DNA of 64,000 nt. Origin: Tulasnella sp. 424. Lineage: Eukaryota > Basidiomycota > Agaricomycetes > Cantharellales > Tulasnellaceae. Position numbers and translations under genes: made by a program. Shown here one piece after another: positions 45,983 through 57,050 of this stretch. Under the pieces are notes generated by a model. That model ran no database searches. It was not told the DNA's origin and saw nothing but the letters and a program-made list of their open reading frames with translations. Location of the stretch: contig WSUB01000199.1 in the NCBI GenBank assembly GCA_019633425.1, positions 1-64,000 of the forward strand. The letters run 5' to 3'. Within the stretch, counting starts at the first letter, position 1, and every line of letters starts with the position of its first letter.

Positions 45983-48399
45983 ATGGTCCGAATACCTTTT
46001 CTTCCCACTTTCGTTGTGCTACCCTTGACCTCCAACACAACCGTCGCACCGCCCGGTCTTGGACTATGGCCCAACCCTTCGTCACTGTCAACTGGGTCGC
46101 AATACGTCAAGGTAGCACAAGACTTCAATATTGCTTTCATGGGGGAAGGGAGGATACCCGAGGATTTGAATGATGCCATGCGCAATACCAAGGCTCTCAT
46201 TTGGCACGACCACCTTGAAAGGCTTGTTGTGGGACGGGGATCGGTCGACGCCGAAGCACTTCTCAACAGCTCTATTAGCACTCTAAAAGTGCTTGAGCTT
46301 CGTCTTGCGCCAGGTTCGAACAACTTGAAAAGCATTTATGAAAACACTGTTGGGGTGGAGGCTTTCGAGAGGGACGAATCCTACCGTTTGGAGGTTCCAT
46401 CGGACGCTTCAACAGCTACTCTGATTGCAAATAACACTGTAAGCTTGTTTCAACATGAATTGATTCCATCTGTGTGTCTTACGGCTGCTGATTGTTTTGT
46501 AACCGGAACAGCTAGGCTTATTCCGCGGGCTCACAACCTTCACTCAGCTGTTTTACTTGAGCGAAAAGACAGTCTACACCTTCAAAGCACCAATAGTCAT
46601 CAGTGATAAGCCGGCCTTCCCTCACCGCGGTACTCTTCTCGACACCTCGAGGAACTTTTTCACCAAGGACGATATTCTTCTCACTATCGATGCCATGTCT
46701 TGGAGCAAAGTGAGTTTTCTGCTTTCCAATCTTCCAGACTGATCAATACAACTTTTATCTCAGCTCAACGTGTTACACTGGCACGTAGTCGACTCTCAAT
46801 CTTTCCCCTTACAAGTACCAGCTTTCCCGGAATTGGCGGAGAAGGGGGCTTACGACTCGAGAAGCATATACACCGTAGAGGACGTCAGGGATATTGTCAA
46901 GTATGCTGGTTCGGTGCGTGATTTACTGAGTGGCCTTGATTGAAGATGCTGAAAGCCGAACCCCCAGCACGGTGTCGATGTCCTAGTTGAGATCGACACA
47001 CCAGGCCATACCACAGCAATTGCGGAAAGCCATCCAGAACATATCGCCTGCGCAAACGCTGTTCCTTGGGTAAAGTATGCTCATGGTATGCCTATTCGTG
47101 GATGCTTCTTTGTATTATTACTGACCTGACGTAATGGTTAGAACCCCCCGCGGGCCAACTTCGTATCACCTCACAGGAAGTGAGAAAACCTGCCCCCCCC
47201 CCCCTTTTCGATTCACACTGACGGCCGAGTTGCAGACAATCAAGTTCACTGCTGAGCTGTTCTCGTCAGTGATGGGGATGTTCCCGAGCAAGTACTTCAG
47301 CCCTGGAGGGGATGAAGTTAACTTCAAATGTTATGCTGTAAGTTCCAACCTGCTTCTCGTAACGAGGCAGCTAACTTCCTCTGGAAATTCCCTCCGCATA
47401 CATCGTTTGTAGCACGATCCCCAGTCGCAAGTGGAGCTCAAGTCGAGCAAGAAGACCCTGGAGAAAGCCCTTTCATCGTATGTCGAGCAAACTCACTCCG
47501 TCATTACGGGGGCGGGCAAGACGCCGGTAGTCTGGGAAGAGATGGTTTTACGACACAAGATCAAGCTCGTTAATGACACCGTTGCCTTGTCAGTGCTCCT
47601 TTCATTGGTTAGCTTCCAACCATCACTCATGCCGCCTCACTCATTCCTCGGTAGAGTTTGGAAATCCTCATCACACGCAGCAAAAGTCGCAAAAAAAGGA
47701 TACAGAATTATTCATGTGCCCTCTGATTACTTTTACCTCGATTGCGGAGCCGGTTTCTGGGCTGGTGATGATCCAAATGGCAAAAGCTGGTGTGGTACGT
47801 AGCAGGAAATCGAACAATCTCCGATAAGGAGCACTAACAGGTGGGAAAGATCCCTACAAAACGTGGCATAAAATGTACAGTTTCGATCCTTACAAGCGCC
47901 TCAAACGCCATCAGAGAGATCTAGTTCTCGGAGGGCAGGTTGCGTTATGGACGTACGTTTTCCGCTCCGCGGTCTCGGCCTTATCATTTACCCTCATCTG
48001 CACAGCGAACAAACCGACTGTAAATGTTTTGTGCCAGAATGATTCTCAATGTGGTTTGACACTCAATTTTCTAGCCAATACCCTGGACAGCAAACTATGG
48101 CCCAGAGCAGCCGCAGCCGCGGAGGTAAGCGTTTGACCCTCTATCTAGCCTTGCTTCAAACCCTGACTTTTCATCCTTAGGTATTCTGGACGGGTGCAGT
48201 CGGACCCGATGGGCAGCCTCGTAGCGTCACTGAGGCATTCCCGAGACTTCAAGACTTTAGGTTCGACCATTCCGAGATACATAATTCACCACGGCTGACT
48301 GAAATGGCTCGCAGATACCGACTGGTTGAACGAGGGATCCGACCTGTCGCTCTTCAACCATATTGGTGCGCCCTTAGGCCTCATGCTTGTGACTTGTAG
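45983..48399 (+). CDS. Beta-N-acetylhexosaminidase, GH20 family
   Basis: Thirteen exons: 45983-46438, 46512-46709, 46764-46913, 46968-47085, 47142-47179, 47236-47337, 47413-47588, 47655-47794, 47841-47952, 48006-48019, 48075-48124, 48181-48260 and 48315-48399. The product has 572 residues. I chose ATG 45983 over 45923 because it gives a hydrophobic signal-like start (MVRIPFLPTFVVLPL). GH20 landmarks are GLFRGLTTFTQL, LLDTSRNFF, NVLHWHVVDSQSFPL and VLVEIDTPGHT. The catalytic pair D346-E347 is in FSPGGDEVN. KLWPRAAAAAEVFW follows. By family it is secreted and removes terminal GlcNAc in chitin or glycoprotein turnover. It is tail-to-tail with the WDR7-like gene, with only 51 bp between stop codons. 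Confidence 0.92.
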
Positions 48400-48450
48400 C
48401 AATTCTATGGTTCTACTAGCGATATCATGTCTTTTGTTATCATACAATGC

Positions 48451-51400
48451 TCAAGTGGTGGCGAACGTAAGGGCGCTGTCCCTAATTTTGAGCCTTGCGG
48501 TACGATCGTTCGTCCATTCGAACGCTACCCAGTCGAGGGTGCCTGCCACAGTCATTCGAGCTTCGTATAGGCAATAAAGTATCTGGTGAGTGTTGTAGGG
48601 TCAGGAGTACCAGCAACGTAGCTCACCTTCATCTCCCACGTTGAAAGGGTAGACTTTGTAGGCCTCTGTCCCCGTCCCACCTTGCCTCGGCGGTGCTCCT
48701 GGGTTGAAGAAACTTGTAAAGCTGGACCCGACTTTCCACACCATCACGACGCTCTCGTCAAGAGATGCGGTAACGAGGCGCCGTCCATCCGGAGAAAAGC
48801 TGACTGCCGTCAGACGCTTTTTATGCCCTTCGAGCACGTATAGACGTGTCGCAGTCTTGAGGTCATACATTATGACTGCACCTTCGTTCGTTCCTAGGGC
48901 TAGTCGCTGAGTTGCTTTATGAAAGTCCACAGTCGGAAACCTAGTGTCCAAAGCCAGATGTCAAACATCCAAGTCGAACTCGAACGCCTGTATAACTCAC
49001 GTTCGAACAACGTGACCCAGAATCTCGACAGCCGGATCCATGACCGCTTCCCGATTTGAGGCAATGTTAGGATCCAGAGATTTTATCACCGCTTCTACTA
49101 GCCGCGTCAAGTTGGGATACAACACAAGGGGTTTCTATTCCGCAACTTGGTAAGTTGACGGCACAGGACGAACGTGCACCCCATACCTTCTTTATAATGA
49201 AAGCGATCAACTGCATCACGGATCTCCTATGCTCCACGGACTTCGGGGTGGCGATATCCATAGTCAATGTCGTCATGAATAAAGGTGTGTTCGTGGACGC
49301 GATTTGAAGGACAGCCGATCGTGCCTGAGGACCAACTCCACCCACGGGGCCAGGAGTTGCTCCTGTCCCGTCCTTCTTAGTCCCTGAGTTTGTAGCCAGC
49401 TCAAATAAGGCGCGAAGTACGTTGACCGCGTCAACGTAGTGCTGCCAGACATGAAAGCCGATCGAACATAACTCGATTGCTAGGACGCGGTGCGGAGAGG
49501 ATTCGTCATGAAGATATAATGCGACGGACTTTGCGATATCAGTAAGAGTCCTGGAAGTTGGTCGTAGTTTGATGTTAGCTCAGACCATGTTGGTTTGACC
49601 AAGCTCACTCTGTGGGAATGCTAGTGTAGTGTTCGACAGCAACATGGCCGACAACAATGAGCGCCGTGGCCGAGTAAGGGGCATCTTTCAAGTTGTCAGG
49701 TTGAACGGAAGGAACTGAAAAACAAATTAAGATCTAGGCGCGGCAAAAGATAACTGGACAATCGACTCACGTCTGTAGCGGCCGTCATCAACTATGTCGC
49801 ACGCCTGTTTCTCGCTGAGGCGTTGAATTTGAGCTCCAAACAGGGTTCTCGCCGACTGCTTCACTTCGGCTGAATGACAAGGAGCTTCAGTTCAATTCTA
49901 TGGCGCGGTCTGGTTCAACATACAGCAAGGGTTAAACCAATGCGAGGTCAGTGCTTCAAGAGAAGGGAATTTGAAGCCCTCCCCAACAATCTGATAGAGG
50001 TTGTTGATGAGATACGTGGATATCTGGGATGTTAGAGAGTCCCATTCTGAGGTCGATTTCAGCATTCGGAAACACCCCTATGGTGGCATCTAGCATCAAA
50101 GTTGTACCTTCTAGGGTTGAGCCAGCCTTTAGGAGCGAAAGAATGGCCAGCAGCAAGCCACTGCTGTATTCGGGGCTGCAGATCCATGCGCTTCGGTCTA
50201 GAGAGGAGCAGAGAAAAGTGATGGCTCCTTTGTATCTGGGACGACAGGGGTAAATAATCGAAGAAAGAGAACTGTATTCTACTCACCCAGCCAGACTACA
50301 TGCGGGCACAGTTCCTGTCGAGCGACTGCCCAGCAAACCCAGACAAAGTTCATCAAAGTCAGGGTCACCCAGTTGCATAGCCAAGAATGCCGAGAGAATT
50401 GGGTGCAGGTACATCCAAGCTCTCAGGATTGCTGGAGATCCCAGGTCGGTGGCTGCGGTTGCGGATGAAGGCTTCTTGGTAATGGTGGTCATCCCAGTTC
50501 GAATAAGTTCTCCGACGTCGACGAATACTAGACACCATGATTAGTTCCGGTGCCTACCGACCGTATAATAAAAATTTGCCTGTGTTGTTTCCCCCGACGA
50601 CATTTTTTGTATAGCCGAAGCATGTCTCTCCGGTGAATCTGGGACCTTCGTGCTCGACAAATCTGTTGGAAGTAAATTTTAGTCCACATAGCAGATTGTA
50701 AGGGAGCGACGACAAAAGTGGCGCGAACACTTCAAACCAGCCGCCTTGTTCTAATAGCTCTTCGGCCTTCGCCTTAGTCATCGACCTCCAGAACTCTTGC
50801 GTCTTCAAGTCCCAAAGCCTAGCCTTGGATGCGTCAGCATAGATGAGCAGAAGGTTATCTTCACCGAGGCAAAGCCGCTCTAGTGGGGAAGTCGCCCCGG
50901 GAATCAGGTAGAGCCTATACGAGAGTTGAGCCATGGCCGGGCGCTGTTTTAGGTCGCCTTACAGTTGCATACTGTCAATAGATATGACAGCAATGGTACC
51001 ATGCTCCGCCACGCAAAGTATACAGTCCTTCAGCCTGCCAGCGTGCTCTTCTTCAGCGCCCAGGTCAATGACAGACAGCAAGGGGGTGGCGAAGACAGTC
51101 CAGCGAGCCCGGAGTTGGAGATCACTGACCAATTATCTCCGGTTAGATTGAGAGAAGACCCATCCTTCATTATGAAGTGCGTACCTGAGGTTCCAAATGG
51201 CAACGGAGCCCTCAAACGAACCCCCCACAATTAACTCTTCCTCTGTGCGATTGTTTCTAACTCGCTCGAGAGATATTATTGGAAATTCTAGTCCTGAATT
51301 TGCCTTGAATCCTGATCCTGATGGCAAGGGACAGCAACGTTGCACAAAAAGCTCCTCCATGGTGGCCTTTGCAACCCGCCCGTCCCCTAGACAGCAGTCA

Positions 51401-53944
51401 TCTCAGCCTGAGAACCTCCCTCTGGTGTGTAAATTTACTCACCAAGACCTAATATTACTGTATCAAATGCAAGAGGAAGAACTGCATACGCTCGCGAGGG
51501 ATCCACATCCTTCGGTCCAGAGGTCCACAGCAGGCGGTTTCCACCCATGCTTTGGGTGTCCTTTCTACGTGTAGATTTTCTTGACACAGCCGGAGGTCTT
51601 GAGTTTGCTCGGAGAGTTACAGTCGAGATGACGCTGGTATTCTTCAATGGATCCTGACGTGACACCAAGAGTACCGACGGTGAAATCAAACATGAAGCTC
51701 TTACTTCCCCTTCTTGGGGGAACGGTGCCGTAAGCTCAGACCTGAACTAGAATGCTTAGTCGTAAACGATACCGCTGATTAAGGCGCTATCGTACCGATG
51801 AATCACATCAATTGACTCGTCAAGGAACCATGCTTCACTTGATACATCGTCGTTGTTAGCGTCGGTTGTCTTTATATTGTAGACTTGAACTTCTTCCAAT
51901 GTAGATAGAGCATATGTTTCCGAATTGAGCCAAGACACGTGTTGAATACCATCCGCAAAGTGATTTGTTAAAGCCCGAACTTTCTTTTTTTCCCGAGTGT
52001 CAAGACGAAATACCTGGGAACATCAGCGTAAGAATGGTGTCTGAGCCGCTAAATATGTGGAATACTTACAGAGCAGCGGTCTGGTGACCATGCGCAACCC
52101 ATCACCTTCATTCCGTTCGTAAACGTAGCCAGAGTCAAGCCTGAGATCTCAAACCCATGTTCTTCCGACAATCCCAAACCCCACTCGATTACACCAGCGT
52201 CTACTTCATCGCCCAATTCGACGCGACTAGGAGTTAAATTTTGTTCTTCGATGGAGGTTAAGCCAAATGATTTTGGGACAGTATTATAGCGCGAATATCG
52301 GAATGAAAGGCTCTTCCGGTGAGATTTTTTGGAGAAAGGGTTGGGCAGCTTGAGTTGACCTATTTGGTTCAGAGATTGTGACAGAGGAAGTGGGAGGAAG
52401 CCCGATGATTCATCCGCCCCAGGAATACGGCCAAGTGTCGATGCTGATGGCGATGGGGGATGAGGTAGGAACTGTACCGGCTGAAACATGAGATGAGAGT
52501 CGGCCGTCACCCTGTAGATTGAGAGTTCTCCTAAACGAAACTAGGTGAGATTTCTGCTGTTCTATACGTTATCAAAGGTGACGCCTTGCCTTTGGTGTCC
52601 AAATGAAGCCCAGCGCAGCTTGCAGCTGCACCGTCGGTCAGCCAATCACCAACTTTTTCCATAATATCGTCTGGCTCAGAGGTGAATGCCCGCTCGTACG
52701 CGGATAGAACTCGAACGACCGTTATTCTGAGTTGATTGGAGCCATCGGGTTCCCCCGCTTGAGCAGCAAGGAATAATAGGGTAGACTGCAACCGAATGGA
52801 TTATTGCAATCTCTCAGCAAGCGGACCGGAGAAGCTCTAATTACCTGTCCGTCTTGTGCCACGCGCATATTTTTCCATTGGAATATGGAAGGCACCGCTG
52901 GTACAGGCTTACAACCTATAGGTGGCCTGATTCGAGGGAAATCTTGATCTATTCGGGACGAGGCGATGCAGCGCCCGTCCGTAGCGGAGAACAGGGATAA
53001 AGACCTGCAGCAAAGAATTATCTACAATTCAGAAAATAAAACGCGAGGGGTAATACATTGACGCACCCGCTCTCTTGTAAACACGCGAGGATAGAGTTTC
53101 CCTCAAGCAGCTTGAGGCTAGACACCCCATGACCAAAGCCAATCCGCGGCGGAAGAACTCGCAGCCGAAGCTGCAAACTGCTCAGCGCAGTACCATCGTT
53201 TCTTGATGACGTGCTTCGTGAGTACGTGGTGGATGGAAAGGGAATTCCTTCAGGTGAAGTAATGATTTGAGGAGATACAGCTGACTGAGATTGTGCAATC
53301 CCATCATCCGTTGTGCCTGGAATTGGTGAAGTGGGTTCACTGTCTGTCGTGCTTGATGTTGCGTTTGAAGTTCTGCGGTAACCGTCCGTCCTATTGGTCT
53401 TAAGCATTGACCTCAGGTATTCTGGTTCTTCGTCATAGTCTACGTGAAGCTTGGGCGCCTCGACTTGGGCTTTGGACAAACCAGGACTGGAAAAGGACGC
53501 GCGATGAGTTGCCATCAGGCTTGGCGTGTAGCTATGTTGAGTGAATCGAGAGCCTGAACCCAAGGATGTCCCCGATGGGGTTGGTGACGGAGATTTTTTG
53601 AACCTCGAGGGAATGGGAGACGCCACACCTGGTGAACTCGGACCTCTCCGAACCGGCCGGGGTTGCGCAATCACTGGCACTGGCGTCGAGGCACCTTCTG
53701 GTTGAGAGACTTCGGCCTTCGGGTCGAAAATGTAACAGCTGCCTTCATCACAACCCACGGCGACCGCGAGTACTGTTCGGCCATCGAATGTGTGTTGGGG
53801 CCAGGAAACAACGGTTGTTGGAGTCGAAGCCGCGTAAGCGGAATGACAAAATTCGGATGGGTTCGCTGAGTTGTTGATTTGAGGGTTGTTTCCTAAGGTT
53901 ATCCCTGCCACAGACAGTCCGAGGATGAGGGGAGGAGCGTCCAT
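48451..53944 (-). CDS. WDR7/rabconnectin-3-beta-like WD40 protein
   Basis: Eighteen exons, complement of 48451-48560, 48627-48940, 49001-49134, 49187-49550, 49609-49714, 49771-49869, 49924-50023, 50076-50235, 50287-50527, 50562-50914, 50963-51124, 51185-51386, 51443-51741, 51796-52013, 52070-52530, 52590-52785, 52854-53004 and 53067-53944. The product has about 1515 residues, like the family. The N-terminal WD40 half has a Ser/Pro-rich insert. The middle has ELIVGGSFEGSVAIWNLR and LIPGATSPLERLCLGEDNLL, then YADASKARLWDLKTQEFWRS. The C-terminal WD40 part has RLALGTNEGAVIMYDLKTAT. In animals WDR7 pairs with DMXL proteins in V-ATPase assembly; the same role here is inferred. The intron at 52531-52589 needs a GC donor. 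Confidence 0.88.
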
Positions 53945-54588
53945 CGAAGAGCGGGGTGGTCGATAAGCCTTGGTTTGGCGGCGTGAGAAGACGCCGCATA
54001 TGAAATTGTTCGATAAACAAGTCCCCCCGTGTGAGATCTTTTGATCGAACACTCTCATCTGATTTAAGATATGAGTATACTAGCGGGTTTTCTACATTAT
54101 TGTTATTATTATGCTGTGTATCATTAGTTGGACTTGGAAATGAGCGTTGAAAGCCACACCTCTCCAGCGTGAACATATGGATCAGCCACGGAGGCTTGTC
54201 TTCACAGCTCCGCATCCTGGTACCCTTCGCCATCTATGTTTCCTACTTGTTCTATCTCCTCTTTATTTTCACTCCCTTCCTCCATATCCTCAAGCCCATC
54301 CAGCGCGTCCGGACGTCCATGGCTGTCAAGGCGCTGTGCGAAGCTCCACGGTGCAATCGTCGCCGGGACCAACTCAATTTCGACTGAATTCCAATTTTTT
54401 TAAAGTGGTGAGGTGGAGCTGGATCGCAATTGCTATTAAATTCATTGCCCGCTTCCCCAGATTCCCCGGACTGCAGTTCAACGAAGGCAATGGCACGGAG
54501 ATAACCGCGTAAACGCCACAACTGAATATTTCATATATTCACTGCCTCCCATAGCTTACTAGCAAGAAAGCAGCCACCTCCCGAGCAT
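53945..54588. other. Intergenic: WDR7 promoter and SDR3 3' region
   Basis: No gene is seen. Frames here are antisense or short. An AT-rich stretch (attattgttattattatg) near 54095-54115 lies upstream of the WDR7 start. The region ends at the SDR3 stop. Confidence 0.4.
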
Positions 54589-56126
54589 TTACTCGATCAA
54601 ATGCCCACGGCGTTGTTCTCCGATCCAATCCCATAATTTCGCCTCCATTTCCTCGTTCTTCGTCTTGTCATTATGGTGGTATTGGCGAGCCCACGGAATA
54701 AACCAGCCTCCGGTGACGTCCGCAACTTCGGCACTTGTAGCTACATACAACTGTGTGAGCGCACCCATGGGTGCAGGATGCGACAAAACATTGCGCTGTG
54801 CGACTTTTGGTTAGCGAGAGGTAAAATTCGTGCTCCTGAGTTGCATATACTAACGATAATAAAGGCCACAGCAGCGGAAGTGTGGCGCTGGAGCTCTGTG
54901 CTTAGGTTGCCTATAAATACCCGCGCGTGGTTACTAGCGGGTTAGACCAATATACTTTCCATTCCTGATGGCATTCACTGACCAGGGTTGACAGCATTCG
55001 ATATGATTCCTTGGCTTCCGTATCGCTTCGCGAGCTCGTTGGAGAAGGCAAGGACGCCCTAGCAGTGAACAAGAGAGATCAGCAAATCGTACCTGCTGAC
55101 CGCAGTGAAGTGATGCTTACGTATTTGCTTTGGGCGTACAAGCCGCGCTTCCCCAATTTGTGTCGAGCAGGCCCGTCTTTCAGAGTGTCGAACTTGATCA
55201 AGGGCTCAGAATTTGAATATGTGACCAGAGATGAGGTGCAAACGACCCGGGCCTTGCCGTCTGAAGAAGATTTAGCTCCCTCCAATAACGCTGGAAGCAG
55301 AGAAAGAGTAAAATGAGCGTGACCGAGGACGTTGGTTCCGAACCTGTCAGGATGTACAACTCTCAGGGTCATTTCAAAACATAATTCCCCCGAAGACTCA
55401 CTGAAGATCATATCCATCTTAAGTAAACGATTGAAAAGGTTAGCCGTTGGAGGTCGAATGAGGGTGTAGGATTCTTTGCTCACCTTCTGTTGTTTGCTCG
55501 ATGGGAGGGGTCATGACACCTCTGTAGCAGCGGCCCGAAGCGTTGAGTGGAAAGGCTCTTTTACAGGACTATAGTCAAGGAAGCAACCCACCCAGAGTTA
55601 AAAAGAATGTGCAACGCCGGTTCCTTGCTGACATTAGACCCGGAAAGTGAGTCACTTGGTACCTGGAGTGGAATCAGAGACGCACCTCAGGAACTCCTTT
55701 GCTGCCTTTGTAACCTTCGCCAGACTTGCAAGGTCGAGTTCAAGGAAAATCGCCTCCTTTCCTGTCTCTTGTCTGAGCTGTACCGTCAAGGATTGATCAT
55801 TGGCTGCCTAGGCTCAATATGGCAGTGAATCAACGTACGTCTGCGATGGCCTCTTCCGCTCGAGATTTGGAGCGAGACGCCATATACACCTTGGCATTCT
55901 TGTTCAAGAGAGCCTAATAAACACAGGGGTTTGAGTGTTCGGACCTATATACCCCCCTTCCCGGCGTGTCTTAAGACTACTCTACCTTGACTGTGTGCTT
56001 GCCGATGCCAGTGTTGCCTCCCGTGACAATGACAACCTTTCCCGTCAAGTCTGGCATATCCCTCTGGGGATCAAACTTAGACTTGGGAGGGTAGAATTGA
56101 TCAAAGTAATTGCGGACTGAGGACAT
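54589..56126 (-). CDS. Short-chain dehydrogenase/reductase SDR3 (diverged paralogue)
   Basis: Ten exons, complement of 54589-54795, 54855-54910, 54983-55058, 55121-55343, 55407-55422, 55484-55521, 55592-55627, 55686-55777, 55839-55913 and 55986-56126. The product has 319 residues. TGGNTGIG lies at residues 35-42 and the catalytic pair is Y202/K206 (YAQSK). SNAVNPG and [11 protein letters not shown] are also present. Seven intron positions equal those of SDR1 and SDR2, but the first SDR1 intron is absent. The intron that is GC-AG in SDR1 and SDR2 has a normal GT donor here. It is the older, dispersed member of the same subfamily. The substrate is unknown. Confidence 0.9.
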
Positions 56127-57050
56127 GGCAGAGAGAGGTGGTACGTCTTGGGGAGAAAAAGTGTTGGGATGCCCATTTCTCGTCTTTCTATCGCCTCCAA
56201 TTTATAGCCTTGTAGCAAGGCGGCCGAGTGTCTTCCACTGGCCAAAAAATACAGGACGAACACGCGGGCACTTGGCAAGGTGGAGGCGTTTTTGGCCATG
56301 AAGTCGGAGGGACACCGACTCGATTTCCAGATTTGGGAAGTAGCTAAAAATGGGGACGGCGTAGACTCATCCGGGGGTACCAAATAGCTCCAAGCAACCT
56401 CGGTCAGCCTGCCGGGGTAGTCGTCAAGGACCTCTCTTCTGGTCGGTCACACGTGCGGCGCGCTATTGCTCAGGTTTTGACGCGTCTAGCCTTCAAGGTG
56501 TGGCTGCGACATTGCGAGGGAGGAGGACGGGTCGATTGGATTCTAACCACGATTCCAACTCTCGCAAAGCTTGCTTAGCTTTCCTTTACACGACTTCTTT
56601 CAATAGGCATACCCCAATCAACTGCGAGCACAGCAACCAGATTACATGGCGTTATCAAACTAAGCTTGTGAATATCTAGTACGCATCCCGGATTATGGTG
56701 CCCTAGTATCAGGCGGCAGTAAGAGGACAAGGAGGCCTGGGCGGCGAGATCTTGACCATTGCTCCTGGATGCGCTTAAAAGGATGAGTAAGTGCGTCACC
56801 CAACCATTGACAATCGTTCGAACACGCGGACGCAGATATTATCGTGTAACAGTCATAATCATCAGGGGTTAACTAAATGGGTAACAGAGTGGGGAAGAAT
56901 ATACTAAGAACTAAACGGAATTTTGAAGAAATAAGGGAGAGAAAGAGAAAAACGAAGTCAGAGAAAAACGAAGCTCGGGATACTCCTGGAAGATATGACA
57001 GACCTAACGTCCCACCAAAATGTCTACACCACAATCGCCGGGTAGTCACT
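56127..57050. other. Intergenic: SDR3 promoter and FZO1 3' region
   Basis: No supported gene is found. Frames of 60-112 codons occur but lack domains, and several overlap the likely SDR3 promoter. A purine-rich stretch (gggagagaaagagaaaaacg) lies near 56935-56955. Confidence 0.4.
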
